64,000 nucleotides of DNA, from NCBI RefSeq assembly GCF_001548235.1, contig NZ_AP014938.1, forward strand, positions 992,001 through 1,056,000, given 5' to 3'. The translations under genes and the position numbers were made by a program. The stretch is from Rothia mucilaginosa. Lineage in GTDB: Bacteria; Actinomycetota; Actinomycetes; Actinomycetales; Micrococcaceae. Of this stretch, positions 28,194 through 39,480 are shown piece after piece; position 1 is the first letter of the stretch, and each line of letters opens with the position of its first letter. Below the pieces are notes generated by a model that ran no database searches, was not told the origin of the DNA, and saw only the letters and a program-made list of their open reading frames with translations.

Positions 28194-28881
28194 CCCCATT
28201 CACCCTCAAAACCATGTTTCACGTGAAACATTCGATGAATTCGCGGAACCGCAGTTTGCGGAGCCCCAAAACCCGCGCGAGGTTGACGGCGTGGGTGAGT
28301 TCTACCGTGATGAGGTGGACGCCCCCTCCGCCCTACTGACCCGTATGCGAGTGGCGGCTCAAGAACGCGGCGAGGCACCTCTGAACGCCTTCTCTGCGAA
28401 TAAAATCATGCGCGATTTTGGTGCGGTCATGTCCGGTGTCGCCTCGAAAAAGAAATCACGGCGAGCGCAGGGGTGGGACCCCCGCGTCATGGGTGGGTAT
28501 AGCGGCCCCGGAGAGAGCTCTCGTGACCCCAAACCCCTTGGCGGCATTGTTAGTGCTCTGATTCGTTCTCGCGGCTGGAAAGAGCCCGTGGCAGTCTCTA
28601 GCGTGCTGGCTCGCTGGGCCGAGCTAGTGGGTCCTGAAATTGCGGCACACACCCGCCCGATCAGCTTCGAAAACTCCATTGTTGAAGTCCAGTGCGACTC
28701 TACCGCCTGGACGACTCAGTTGCGCCTGATGCACGGGCACCTCATCGAGCTTTTCCGCCGCGAACTGGGTGAGGGTGTCGTAGCTCAGGTTCGCGTACTG
28801 GGCCCGAATAACGGACGCTGGAACCAGCGAGGCTATCGGCGTGCCACCGGTATGCGCGGCGTGCGCGACACCTACGGGTAG
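28186..28881 (+). CDS. dciA: DciA-like helicase-associated protein (DUF721)
   Basis: 231 aa from the ATG at 28186, overlapping recF by 8 nt, with GGAGGG upstream. The DUF721 core lies at about 120-215: GIVSALIRSRGWKEPVAVSS, then VLARWAELVGPEIAAHTRP, and VQCDSTAWTTQLRLM. DciA takes the place of DnaC-type loaders in most bacteria by assisting DnaB at the origin, fitting its place between recF and gyrB. The N-terminal 110 residues are poorly conserved and contain a perfect parS in the DNA, read as His-Val-Ser-Arg-Glu-Thr. Confidence 0.88.
   Translation: MSNPIHPQNHVSRETFDEFAEPQFAEPQNPREVDGVGEFYRDEVDAPSALLTRMRVAAQERGEAPLNAFSANKIMRDFGAVMSGVASKKKSRRAQGWDPRVMGGYSGPGESSRDPKPLGGIVSALIRSRGWKEPVAVSSVLARWAELVGPEIAAHTRPISFENSIVEVQCDSTAWTTQLRLMHGHLIELFRRELGEGVVAQVRVLGPNNGRWNQRGYRRATGMRGVRDTYG
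28215..28230. promoter_or_regulatory. parS: parS site 6, inside dciA
   Basis: Exact consensus within the dciA reading frame near its start, about 5 kb right of the dnaA start. It is the only perfect site seen to the right of oriC. Confidence 0.95.
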
Positions 28882-31327
<2,446 letters not shown>

Positions 31328-31405
31328 CCCGAAGCGGCATATGCCTCATAGGCAATATGCAGACTGAGGCATATGTCAATCGAGATATGAAGTAATGAGA
31401 AAGTT

Positions 31406-34036
31406 ATGAGCGAAGAACACCAGAATGAGACCACCGCAGTTGACGTAGTCAGCAATGGTGGTTCCGAAAGCGTAGGCCAGCACGGCCACATTGAACAGGT
31501 GGACCTGCAGACTGAAATGCAGCGTTCCTACCTGGACTACGCAATGGCCGTTATTATTGGCCGCGCCCTGCCGGATGTACGTGACGGCCTCAAGCCCGTG
31601 CACCGCCGCGTGATCTACGCGATGTACGATGGCGGCTACCGCCCGGACCGATCCTTCAACAAGTGCGCCCGCGTGGTTGGCGACGTGATGGGTCAGTTCC
31701 ACCCCCACGGTGATAGCGCTATCTACGACACTCTGGTGCGTCTGATTCAGAGCTGGATCATGCGTTACCCGCTGGCACTGGGTCAGGGTAACTTCGGCTC
31801 CCCCGGTAACGACGGTGCCGCAGCGCCTCGATACACCGAGACCAAGATGGCCCCCATTGCCTTGGAGATGGTGCGTGACATCAACGAGGACACTGTTGAT
31901 TTCCAGCCCAACTACGACGGCAAGTCCCTTGAGCCTACCGTTCTGCCCGCGCGCATCCCGAACCTGTTGATCAATGGTTCTTCGGGTATTGCTGTGGGTA
32001 TGGCGACCAACATCCCGCCGCATAACCTGCGTGAGGTTGCCGAGGGCGTGGAGTGGTTCCTGAAGAACCCGCACGCCACCAATGAGGAGCTGCTGAACGC
32101 TCTGATGGCGCGCATTAAGGGCCCGGACTTCCCGACCGGTGCGCAGATTCTGGGCACCAAGGGCATTGAGGATGCGTACCGCACCGGCCGTGGCTCTATC
32201 ACCATGCGCGCGGTGGTCAACGTGGAGGAAATCCACGGTCGTACCTGCCTGGTGGTCACCGAGCTGCCGTACCAGGCGAACCCGGATAACCTGGCGATTA
32301 AGATTGCTGAGCTCATCAAGGATGGCAAGGTCACCGGCATCGCGGATCTTCGCGATGAGACGTCGGGTCGTACCGGTCAGCGTCTGGTGATTGTGCTCAA
32401 GCGTGATGCTTCCCCGAAGGTTGTGCTGAACAACCTGTACAAGCACACCCAGCTGCAGGAGAACTTCTCCGCGAATATGCTCGCCATTGTTGATGGCGTG
32501 CCGCGTACCCTGTCCCTGGATGCGTTTGTGCGCCACTGGGTGGATCACCAAATGGACGTTATCGTTCGTCGTACCCGTTACCGTCTGCGTCAGGCGGAGG
32601 AAGAGGCGCACATCCTGCGTGGCCTGCTGAAGGCTCTGGATGCTCTGGATGAGGTTATTGCCCTGATTCGCCGCTCCCCCACCGCTGATGAGGCGCGTAG
32701 CGGCCTGATGGAGTTCCTGCAGATTGATGAGGCTCAGGCTCAGGCAATTCTGAACATGCAGCTGCGTCGTTTGGCCGCTCTGGAGCGTCAGAAGATTCAG
32801 GATCGCCACGATGAGCTGATGCGCATGATCGCTGAGTACAACGCGATTATTGCTTCGGAGACTCGCCAGCGTGAGATTATCTCTGAGGAGCTGGGCGAGA
32901 TTGTGAACCGCTACGGCGATGAGCGTCGCACCCAGATTATGTACGGCTACAACGGCGACATGTCCATGGAAGACCTCATCCCCGAGGAAGAGGTCGTGGT
33001 CACGATTACTCGCGGCGGCTACATTAAGCGCACCCGCAGTGATCAGTACCGTAGCCAGCACCGCGGCGGTAAGGGCATTAAGGGTGCCTCGCTGCGCGGT
33101 GATGATGTGGTGGAGCATTTCTTTGTGACTACTACGCACAGCTGGATTCTGTTCTTCACGAACCTGGGTCGCGTGTACCGTGCGAAGGGTTACGAGCTGC
33201 AGGAAGCCGGTCGTGACGCGAAGGGTCAGCACATTGCGAACCTGCTGGAGTTCCAGGGCGGTGAGCATATTGCTCAGGTGATGGAGCTGAAGAGCTACGA
33301 GGATGCTGAGTACCTGGTGCTTGCTACTCGCGGCGGCATGGTGAAGAAGAGCCGCCTGAGCGATTACGATACGAACCGTACTGCCGGCCTGATTGCGATT
33401 AACTTGCGTGAGGGCGATGAGGTTGTTTCGGCGTTCACTGTGTCGGCTCAGGACGATATTCTGCTGGTGTCGCGTAACGGTATGTCGTTGCGTTTCCACG
33501 CTGATGATGCGTCGCTGCGCCCGATGGGTCGCTCCACGTCCGGCGTGACCGGTATGAAGTTCCGTGAGGGCGACGAGCTGATTTCTGCGAATGTGGTTAC
33601 TGAGGGCTCCTTCGTCTTCGTGGTCACTGAGGGTGGTTACGCGAAGCGTACGAGCGTGGATGAGTACCGCGTGCAGGGTCGTAACGGTTTTGGCATTAAG
33701 GTTGCTAAGCTAGTTGAGGATCGTGGCGCCCTGGTGGGTGGCCTCATTGTGGATGAAGAGGACGAGGTGCTGGTGGTTATGGCCAGCGGCAAGGTCGTTC
33801 GCTCGAATGTGAATGAGGTTCCTGCGAAGGGACGCGATACTATGGGTGTTATCTTTGCAAAGCCCGGTAAGGGCGATTCTATTATTGGTGTTGCGCGCAA
33901 CCAGGATCGTCAGCTGGATGATAGCGACGATGAAACCACTGAGAACACCGAGGCTTCGGAGTCTTCTGAGGCGCCCGGTACGGACAACGAGGGTGAAGCG
34001 GCAGCTGCCGATCTCACCGCTACTGGAGGTAACTAA
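31406..34036 (+). CDS. gyrA: DNA gyrase subunit A
   Basis: 876 aa. The breakage-reunion half of gyrase. The catalytic tyrosine is Y143 in [10 protein letters not shown]. The quinolone-resistance region reads [12 protein letters not shown], with Ser104 and Asp108 at the positions of E. coli Ser83 and Asp87, so it looks wild-type. The C-terminal pinwheel repeats follow (about 530-830), with the GyrA box QRGGKGIKG given here as HRGGKGIKG. It ends in an acidic tail (about 835-876). Its stop overlaps the start of the next gene (TAATG). Confidence 0.98.
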   Translation: MSEEHQNETTAVDVVSNGGSESVGQHGHIEQVDLQTEMQRSYLDYAMAVIIGRALPDVRDGLKPVHRRVIYAMYDGGYRPDRSFNKCARVVGDVMGQFHPHGDSAIYDTLVRLIQSWIMRYPLALGQGNFGSPGNDGAAAPRYTETKMAPIALEMVRDINEDTVDFQPNYDGKSLEPTVLPARIPNLLINGSSGIAVGMATNIPPHNLREVAEGVEWFLKNPHATNEELLNALMARIKGPDFPTGAQILGTKGIEDAYRTGRGSITMRAVVNVEEIHGRTCLVVTELPYQANPDNLAIKIAELIKDGKVTGIADLRDETSGRTGQRLVIVLKRDASPKVVLNNLYKHTQLQENFSANMLAIVDGVPRTLSLDAFVRHWVDHQMDVIVRRTRYRLRQAEEEAHILRGLLKALDALDEVIALIRRSPTADEARSGLMEFLQIDEAQAQAILNMQLRRLAALERQKIQDRHDELMRMIAEYNAIIASETRQREIISEELGEIVNRYGDERRTQIMYGYNGDMSMEDLIPEEEVVVTITRGGYIKRTRSDQYRSQHRGGKGIKGASLRGDDVVEHFFVTTTHSWILFFTNLGRVYRAKGYELQEAGRDAKGQHIANLLEFQGGEHIAQVMELKSYEDAEYLVLATRGGMVKKSRLSDYDTNRTAGLIAINLREGDEVVSAFTVSAQDDILLVSRNGMSLRFHADDASLRPMGRSTSGVTGMKFREGDELISANVVTEGSFVFVVTEGGYAKRTSVDEYRVQGRNGFGIKVAKLVEDRGALVGGLIVDEEDEVLVVMASGKVVRSNVNEVPAKGRDTMGVIFAKPGKGDSIIGVARNQDRQLDDSDDETTENTEASESSEAPGTDNEGEAAAADLTATGGN

Positions 34037-34632
34037 TGAGCAGCACTCCCGCGAGCTCCTCTCCTGCGTCGGCACAGCGTTCGGCGGCAGCTGGCGCATC
34101 CAAGTCTTCGGGTGCGGCTAAGGCTGGCGCGCGTCGCCCGGCTCAGGCGCGTTCGGGCCAGGCTCGTCCTGGTGGTACCGCTAAGCGTCCTGCCGGCAAG
34201 CGTCCTGTGAACGCTAAGCGTCCGACCGGTTCGCGTCGTCAGTTGGTGCGTCCGGCGCCGCGTTCGAAGATTCGTCGCGCGCGTCTGGTGGTTCAGAAGG
34301 TTGATACGTGGTCGGTGGCTAAGCTGATCTTCCTGCTGTCTATTGCTTTGGGCATTGTGACTGTGGTGGCTTCGGTGATTCTGTGGCTGTTCCTGCAGGC
34401 TTCTGGCGCGTTTGCTGGTGTGAACCAGCTGATTAGCTCTTTGGGTACCGGTTCGACCACTGTGGATATTTCGCAGATGATTTCGCTGGGTCAGGTTGCT
34501 TTGGTGACTACTATTTTTGCTGTGGTCAACACTGTGGTCTTTACTCTGCTGGGTATGATTGGCGCGATTCTGTACAACCTGGCTGCGAAGCTGGTTGGTG
34601 GCGTGACCTTGACTCTGAGCGATGAGTCCTAG
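34036..34632 (+). CDS. DUF3566 membrane protein next to gyrA
   Basis: 198 aa, starting within the gyrA stop codon (1-nt overlap) with GGAGG upstream, so coupled to gyrA. A basic Ala/Arg/Ser/Pro-rich tail (about 1-85) precedes RARLVVQKVDTWSVAKL, then a membrane helix (about 97-117), a loop with ISSLGTGSTTVDISQMI, and a second helix (about 155-185). DUF3566 proteins sit beside gyrA across actinobacteria; their function is not established. The cytoplasmic basic tail could bind nucleic acid or acidic partners (inference). Confidence 0.85.
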   Translation: MSSTPASSSPASAQRSAAAGASKSSGAAKAGARRPAQARSGQARPGGTAKRPAGKRPVNAKRPTGSRRQLVRPAPRSKIRRARLVVQKVDTWSVAKLIFLLSIALGIVTVVASVILWLFLQASGAFAGVNQLISSLGTGSTTVDISQMISLGQVALVTTIFAVVNTVVFTLLGMIGAILYNLAAKLVGGVTLTLSDES

Positions 34633-34840
34633 TTTGTAGCTCTTGAGCTTTGTGTGCGGGCGGTGCCGTCTCTGGTGGAGGCGGTGCCGCCCGTTCTGCA
34701 TGCTCTTGCTCTGTGTGCCCGGTATGCCCGGAAACCCCTGACAATAAAATGTGATGCAGAACATGCTTTTTCGATTTGGTGTTACCCGTAAACACCTGTA
34801 TAGTTATATCTCGTTCTACGGAAGAAATTCCGCAGAAGGA

Positions 34841-34914
34841 GGGCGTATAGCTCAGACGGTTAGAGCGCTTCGCTGATAACGAAGAGGTCCCAAGTTCGAT
34901 TCTTGGTACGCCCA
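34841..34914 (+). tRNA. tRNA-Ile (anticodon GAT)
   Basis: 74 nt. Acceptor arms GGGCGTA and TACGCCC, anticodon stem CTTCG/CGAAG with loop CTGATAA, T-arm CCAAG-TTCGATT-CTTGG. No CCA is encoded. It follows the gyrA block, the usual actinobacterial position. Confidence 0.97.
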
Positions 34915-34936
34915 CTCCACATAACGAAAGGCAATA

Positions 34937-35038
34937 ATGAAGAAATTATTGATTCTTGCTGTTCTTTCGTGTGTCACTGTGATGGTCTTGAAAAAGTACC
35001 AGAGCAATGAAGTCGTAAAGGCTTGGAAAAATAACTAA
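34937..35038 (+). CDS. DLW-39 family small protein
   Basis: 33 aa, between tRNA-Ile and tRNA-Ala. It starts MKKLLILAVLSCVTVMVLKK, a hydrophobic segment closed by two lysines, and ends with a short polar tail containing VVKAWKNN. GAAAGG lies 5 nt before the ATG. Peptides of this family sit at exactly this place in many actinobacteria and usually end with an Asp-Leu-Trp motif; here only the Trp is kept (KAW). It is probably a single-pass membrane peptide of unknown function. Confidence 0.75.
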   Translation: MKKLLILAVLSCVTVMVLKKYQSNEVVKAWKNN

Positions 35039-35058
35039 ACAGTGGTTTCCGCTGAGAC

Positions 35059-35131
35059 GGGGGCGTGGCGCAATTGGTAGCGCATCTGCTTTGCAAGCAG
35101 AGGGTTAGGGGTTCGAGTCCCCTCGCCTCCA
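35059..35131 (+). tRNA. tRNA-Ala (anticodon TGC), copy 1
   Basis: 73 nt. Acceptor GGGGGCG with CGCCTCC (one G-U pair), anticodon stem TCTGC/GCAGA with loop TTTGCAA, T-arm AGGGG-TTCGAGT-CCCCT. No CCA encoded. Identical to copy 2 at 39275-39347. Confidence 0.97.
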
Positions 35132-35134
35132 CTT

Positions 35135-35251
35135 TCCGGTGATTATAGCAAGAGGGAAACGCCTGGTTCCATTCCGAACCCAGAAGCTAAGACTCTTCGC
35201 GCCGATGGTACTGCACTTTTGTGGGTGTGGGAGAGTAGGTCATCGCCGGTT
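35135..35251 (+). rRNA. rrf: 5S rRNA, copy 1, next to tRNA-Ala
   Basis: About 117 nt. Helix I forms from CCGGTGAT and ATCGCCGG. Family landmarks are GAGGGAAACGCC, CATTCCGAACCCAGAAGCTAAG and GCGCCGATGGTACTGC, then GTGGGAGAGTAGGTCATCGCC. It starts only 3 nt after tRNA-Ala and has no 16S or 23S beside it. Identical to copy 2, 4216 bp away. Confidence 0.95.
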
Positions 35252-35260
35252 TATTTTTGA

Positions 35261-35297
35261 AAAAGACCCCGTATCGAAAGATGCGGGGTCTTTTGTT
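35261..35297 (+). terminator. Terminator after 5S copy 1
   Basis: Stem AAAAGACCCCGTATC with GATGCGGGGTCTTTT (15 bp, one G-U), GAAA tetraloop, then a T-rich tail. Confidence 0.9.
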
Positions 35298-35734
35298 GTG
35301 TCTGCTGCCGTGATGCGGTGGATTTAGCATGGGCGCCTCGTGACAAAGCCATAACAAAGCCTCATGCTGTAAAAACCCACAGGGGCATTCTGCATGGGTA
35401 GTTTGGTGGCTCAAATGAGGTCTGAATAATAAAGGTGTGTCACAAAAAGAAAGCTGGGAGGTTCCTGAAAGTGAACACTAGGTGAACACACTTTAGCCTC
35501 TTGATGGATATAATCACCCCTCTCCCCCGTGCTCTCGCATAAGCCACATAAAACAACTTAAGTATTCCGGTGGATGCACTCTTTTTCCCGCGGAATACCG
35601 GGAGTTTCACCCCTAAAATATGGGCTCTGTCGTAAAACCCTCACGAAAACCCGCTCAATACTGTGGGTTTATCTGTTATTTCGTGTTAATTCGGAATACT
35701 TTAGATTTCACGAAAACCGACAGATAATTTTCTT
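35298..35734. other. Gap before pit
   Basis: 437 nt without a gene. It holds a PHO-box-like repeat at 35470-35487. The pit promoter is probably in the AT-rich part near 35660-35720. Confidence 0.5.
35470..35487 (-). promoter_or_regulatory. PHO-box-like direct repeat
   Basis: The minus strand reads GTTCACC-TAGT-GTTCACT, two 7-nt units at 11-nt spacing, followed by a weaker GGAACCT. This is the form of the PhoP box known from Streptomyces (GTTCACC repeats). It lies about 250 nt upstream of the phosphate transporter. Function is inferred from sequence and neighbour. Confidence 0.5.
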
Positions 35735-36964
35735 GTGACTACAGAACTCATTATTCTCGTGATCGTGGTGCTTACCGCGCTCGCTTTCGACTTTACGAAT
35801 GGCTTCCACGACACCGGTAATGCGATGGCAACTTCCATCGCGACCGGTGCGCTGAAGCCTAAGACTGCCGTGGCGCTGTCTGCGTCCCTGAACCTCGTTG
35901 GCGCGTTCCTCTCTGTTGAGGTGGCGCGTTCGGTCGGTAGCGGCATCGTGAACCTGGATCGTATCGATGTAACAACGGACGGGCCGGCACTGATGCTCAT
36001 CGTCTTTACCGGCCTGGTTGGCGGCATCCTCTGGAACGTTTTGACCTGGCTTCTGGGTCTTCCCTCCTCCTCGTCGCACGCTCTGTTTGGTGGCCTGATT
36101 GGTTCGGCTATTGTCGCGATCGGCTTTGATGGCGTGCAGTGGATGGGTGTTCTGTCCAAGATTATTGTTCCTGCGGTCCTCTCCCCCGTCATTGCGGCTA
36201 TTGTGGCGGCAACCGGCACCTGGCTGGTCTACCGCATTGCTGCTCCGGTGGCTGACGACCGTAAGCATGGTGGTTTCCGCAAGGGACAGGTTGCGACCGC
36301 ATCCCTGATGTCTCTGGCGCACGGTACCAACGACGCGCAGAAGACCATGGGTGTCATCTTCCTGGCTCTGGTTGCTTCGGGTACCCTGAGCAACGAAGAC
36401 GCGATTCCCCTGTGGGTGAAGGCTTCCTGTGCTATCGCTATTGCTCTGGGTACTTACCTGGGTGGTTGGCGTATTATCCGCACCCTCGGTAAGGGCATCG
36501 TTGAGGTGGACACCCCGCAGGGTGTTGCTGCTGATGGTGCGTCCGCTGCGATTATTCTGACCTCTTCGCACTTCGGCATGGCTCTGTCGACCACTCACGT
36601 GGCGTCCGGCTCGATTCTGGGTAGTGGTCTGGGTCGTAAGGGTGCTGAGGTTCGCTGGTACGTTGCTGGTCGCATGGTGGTTGCTTGGCTGATTACCCTG
36701 CCGGCTGCCGCAATTGTGGGTGCTCTGACCTGGCTGATTGGTCACGGTCTGAACGCTTTGACCGGCACCCAGTTTGTGGGCGAAATGACCGTGTTCGCTC
36801 TGCTGGTTATCTTCTGCTTCCTGATGTGGCGTCATTCCCAGAAGGACAACATTGACGCTTCGAACGTGACTGGCGACTGGGATGAAAAGGAAGGCGCTGC
36901 AGTCACCAGCGCTGACGCATCCGCAGAAGCTCAGATCCTTGCTACTGAGAAGGCAGGTTCGTAG
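35735..36964 (+). CDS. pit: Inorganic phosphate transporter, PiT family
   Basis: 409 aa, GTG start with a weak ribosome site. It imports metal-phosphate using the proton gradient. The two inverted PiT signatures are FDFTNGFHDTGNAMATSIATGAL (about 18-40, N-terminal half) and SLAHGTNDAQKTMGVI (about 192-207, C-terminal half). It has about ten membrane helices with the loop VDTPQGVAADGASAAIILTSS near 262-282. A PHO-box-like repeat lies upstream. A small membrane protein starts 2 nt after its stop. Confidence 0.95.
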   Translation: MTTELIILVIVVLTALAFDFTNGFHDTGNAMATSIATGALKPKTAVALSASLNLVGAFLSVEVARSVGSGIVNLDRIDVTTDGPALMLIVFTGLVGGILWNVLTWLLGLPSSSSHALFGGLIGSAIVAIGFDGVQWMGVLSKIIVPAVLSPVIAAIVAATGTWLVYRIAAPVADDRKHGGFRKGQVATASLMSLAHGTNDAQKTMGVIFLALVASGTLSNEDAIPLWVKASCAIAIALGTYLGGWRIIRTLGKGIVEVDTPQGVAADGASAAIILTSSHFGMALSTTHVASGSILGSGLGRKGAEVRWYVAGRMVVAWLITLPAAAIVGALTWLIGHGLNALTGTQFVGEMTVFALLVIFCFLMWRHSQKDNIDASNVTGDWDEKEGAAVTSADASAEAQILATEKAGS

Positions 36965-36966
36965 CC

Positions 36967-37272
36967 GTGGAATATCTGATGGACATTGTGAACAAGGTTA
37001 TTCCGGTGCTGATTGCCGGTTTGTTCTTTGGTGCGGGCCTTCCGGCGCTGTATGCGCTGGGCCTGCGTCTGCTGGCTGGTCGTACCGAGTACACTGCGGA
37101 CGGTAAGCTCGTTGAAATTGAGCCTCCGGGAACGGTGGCGAAGATTGCCGCGTCTTGCATTTTTGCTATTATCGTAGCAATCGTAATCATCGGTATTCTC
37201 TGGGTCGCTAAGGACTTTATCGACCACACTTTCGGCTGGAATATCTTCGGCGTAACCGGTGGAGGCCACTAA
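36967..37272 (+). CDS. Small membrane protein downstream of pit
   Basis: 101 aa, GTG start 2 nt after the pit stop. Two membrane helices (about 7-34 and 60-84) flank a polar loop with GRTEYTADGKLVEIEPPGT. It ends in Gly/His (VTGGGH). Proteins of this type often follow pit in Micrococcales; function is unknown, but tight linkage suggests a role with the transporter. Confidence 0.7.
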   Translation: MEYLMDIVNKVIPVLIAGLFFGAGLPALYALGLRLLAGRTEYTADGKLVEIEPPGTVAKIAASCIFAIIVAIVIIGILWVAKDFIDHTFGWNIFGVTGGGH

Positions 37273-37322
37273 TCCCGTGAACACTAAATTGCATATGATG
37301 ACTGCTTCGAAGGAGGGGCTCG

Positions 37323-37775
37323 ATGCCTGATAAGAGCATAATCTCTCGAGTAATCGACTGGCTGAGCGTCGGGTATCCCAAGGATGTTCCGGTGCAGGAC
37401 CGCGCGGCTGTGATGGCTATTTTGAAGATGCGTCTGACCGATGAGCAGCTGCAGGAAGTTGTTCGTCAGCTCATGCAGTCTCGTGCTGCTCGTGGTGAGG
37501 CGTACGTGAGTGACCAGCGTATTAACGAGTACATTCGTCGAGTGGTGGATCATACCCCGACCCCGCAGGATATTGACCGCGTCGCTAAGATTCTTGGCGC
37601 GCACGGCTTCCTGATTGCGGAGAACCACGTGAATGAGGACGCCGAGCCTACGGCTGGCGGTACCGAGTACGTGACCTACGATGATCCGACGACCGGCGAG
37701 ATCCGTATCGCTGAGTTGGCTGCTGAGTCGGCTAATATCCCGGCGCCGAATGCTACCACTGCGCAGGACGACTGA
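37323..37775 (+). CDS. DUF3349 family protein
   Basis: 150 aa with AAGGAGG 7 nt before the ATG. The N-terminal part (about 5-95) has the DUF3349 pattern IDWLSVGYPKDVPVQDRAAVMAILKMRLTDEQL, an all-helical small domain, followed by a helix with INEYIRRVVDHTPTPQDIDRVAKIL. The acidic, Pro/Thr-rich C-terminal tail is probably disordered. Function unknown. It closes the pit operon, 50 nt after the small membrane protein, and is followed by a strong terminator. Confidence 0.8.
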   Translation: MPDKSIISRVIDWLSVGYPKDVPVQDRAAVMAILKMRLTDEQLQEVVRQLMQSRAARGEAYVSDQRINEYIRRVVDHTPTPQDIDRVAKILGAHGFLIAENHVNEDAEPTAGGTEYVTYDDPTTGEIRIAELAAESANIPAPNATTAQDD

Positions 37776-37817
37776 ATAGCCTGCGGTGAGAGTTGAGAGC
37801 TCTCATGAAGCTTGTGA

Positions 37818-37856
37818 CCTATGGGGTGGACTGAGTCCACCCCATAGGTTTTCTTT
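37818..37856 (+). terminator. Terminator of the pit operon
   Basis: 14-bp stem (CCTATGGGGTGGAC/GTCCACCCCATAGG) with a 3-nt loop, followed by TTTTCTTT. Confidence 0.92.
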
Positions 37857-37978
37857 ATGCCCTTTGAGCGATGTGCCGCGGGTTGTCAGCTCGCGTGTAG
37901 GTGCGGGCGGTATTCTAGAGGGACTCACTCCCTCAAACTCATGGCGGGTTCTGTGCTCGCCCTCATTTTGGAGATTCT

Positions 37979-39172
37979 GTGTCTTCTTCACCTACCTCTG
38001 AACCCGAGAACTCTCACCTTAATTCCGTTCAAGAGGCCTCTCACGACTCTTCTGAGACGGTATCCGTTGCCACTGAGGACTCTGCGGCTAAGGGCCCCTC
38101 TACCCGTGTCGATGCCGCTAAAGAGGCTATCGTGGGGCAGGCGCGGCGCCTCGTGATGCCCCGCCGCTCCCTGCTTCTGACCGGTGGCGTGATTGCCGCC
38201 GCCGGGGTGCTTGCCGCGATGCCGCAGATTGCCGCCACCGGCGTGCTGGGTGAGGATGCGGCGGTGGTGGTTTCAACTGAGAAGCTGCTGGCGCGCCGTG
38301 AGCGTCTGGTTCGCGAAAATATTGATACCCGCTACCTGAAGATCGAGTCGCTGGGGCGTATCTACGTGGGGCAGCAACGCCGTGAACAGGATCTGCGTCT
38401 GGTGGGTTCTTTCTCCCTCACGGAGGCGGCGCAGGCCGATTTGGCGGCGGCTGCTACGGCGCTGACGAATCTATCCGTGTATGGTTCTCTGCATCGGCTG
38501 AGCGTCACCTACGGTGGTGCGGACTCGGCGAATGACCCGCAGAACGTCGCGAATACGGTGACGGATGCGCCGGTGGGCCCGCTGCGCGTGAACGATTCGG
38601 CAACCCTGAAAGAAGAGCAATGGCTGAAGGTGCTGACCGCTAACGCGGCGCTGGGAACTAATGCGAGCTACGCGCAGGTGGGGTTGCTGGCGGATGAGCT
38701 GCGCCTGAATGCTGTGGTGATTGATGAGAACTATGAGTCCCTGTTGAAGCGTTTCCGTGCGCTGGCTGAGCTGGATTTGAAGAATGAGCGGGTGCAGCAG
38801 ATTCACCTGAATATTCAGTTGGCCCCGGAGAAGGCGCTGAGCCTGCCCTCGGGTGCGCAGTCGAAGATTTCGGTGAGTGTTGCCGAGTCTTCGCGTGTGG
38901 CAACGGTTGCTGATGTGCTGTCGAAGGCCGCCACGACGAAGGACCTGAATACTTTGGCGTCGTTCTCGCTGGTGTGGAATGCTCGTGAGAAATATCCGTC
39001 GGCGAGCCAGTGGGATGGGCTCAAGTTGGGTTTCAAAGCGCCTGAGTCGAAGGAAGAATCCGCGAAGGAGGCGCAACGCACCGCGATTCGTAAGTATCTG
39101 CAGGAAGTCAGTGGCCCCCTGCAGGCTCTGACGAAGCGTGAGGCGACGGTGCCGGGCGAGGTTATTTCCTAA
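37979..39172 (+). CDS. Membrane-anchored protein of unknown function
   Basis: 397 aa, GTG start with GGAG 5 nt upstream. I do not recognise it. A Ser/Glu-rich cytoplasmic tail (1-57) leads to a basic stretch RRLVMPRRS and one membrane helix (about 65-90). The remaining 300 residues should lie outside: alternating helices and strands with LARRERLVRENIDTRYLKIESLG near 104-126 and LNIQLAPEKALSLPSG near 278-293. It contains no cysteine. It sits alone between the pit terminator and tRNA-Ala copy 2, inside the block framed by the 203-bp repeats. Confidence 0.6.
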   Translation: MSSSPTSEPENSHLNSVQEASHDSSETVSVATEDSAAKGPSTRVDAAKEAIVGQARRLVMPRRSLLLTGGVIAAAGVLAAMPQIAATGVLGEDAAVVVSTEKLLARRERLVRENIDTRYLKIESLGRIYVGQQRREQDLRLVGSFSLTEAAQADLAAAATALTNLSVYGSLHRLSVTYGGADSANDPQNVANTVTDAPVGPLRVNDSATLKEEQWLKVLTANAALGTNASYAQVGLLADELRLNAVVIDENYESLLKRFRALAELDLKNERVQQIHLNIQLAPEKALSLPSGAQSKISVSVAESSRVATVADVLSKAATTKDLNTLASFSLVWNAREKYPSASQWDGLKLGFKAPESKEESAKEAQRTAIRKYLQEVSGPLQALTKREATVPGEVIS

Positions 39173-39274
39173 AACCCGCCTAAAACCCTCGGCGGTGTGA
39201 CGGGTCTAACGAAAAAAATATGCCTAAGGATTTGGTAAAGCCGCAAAAGGTGTTATAGACTAGTAAAGCACCGC

Positions 39275-39347
39275 GGGGGCGTGGCGCAATTGGTAGCGCA
39301 TCTGCTTTGCAAGCAGAGGGTTAGGGGTTCGAGTCCCCTCGCCTCCA
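39275..39347 (+). tRNA. tRNA-Ala (anticodon TGC), copy 2
   Basis: Identical in all 73 nt to copy 1. Its promoter is separate: the upstream region (taaggatttggtaaagcc ... ttatagactag) shows a TATAGA-type -10 at 39254-39259. Confidence 0.97.
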
Positions 39348-39350
39348 CTT

Positions 39351-39467
39351 TCCGGTGATTATAGCAAGAGGGAAACGCCTGGTTCCATTCCGAACCCAGA
39401 AGCTAAGACTCTTCGCGCCGATGGTACTGCACTTTTGTGGGTGTGGGAGAGTAGGTCATCGCCGGTT
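39351..39467 (+). rRNA. rrf: 5S rRNA, copy 2, next to tRNA-Ala
   Basis: Identical to copy 1 over its full length, 3 nt after tRNA-Ala copy 2, with no 16S or 23S nearby. Confidence 0.95.
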
Positions 39468-39480
39468 TATTTTTGAACCG

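Larger units (their letters stand above)
35059..35261 (+). repeat. 203-bp direct repeat, copy 1 (tRNA-Ala + 5S)
   Basis: Identical to 39275-39477. Outside these limits the flanks differ. Recombination between the copies would delete or duplicate the 4.2-kb pit block. Confidence 0.95.
39275..39477 (+). repeat. 203-bp direct repeat, copy 2
   Basis: Identical to 35059-35261. Sequence on both sides differs from copy 1, including the terminator. Confidence 0.95.

Noticed and set aside
31376..33499. Long ORF antisense to gyrA (707 codons), and similar long antisense ORFs over gyrB, the MMPL gene, trxBA, dnaB, murJ and cca
   Set aside because: They lie wholly within well-identified genes on the other strand, show no family features and are expected from high-GC codon bias.
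35139..35327. ORF over the 5S gene (and its twin at 39355-39612)
   Set aside because: It starts inside 5S rRNA; the shared peptide only reflects the duplicated RNA gene.
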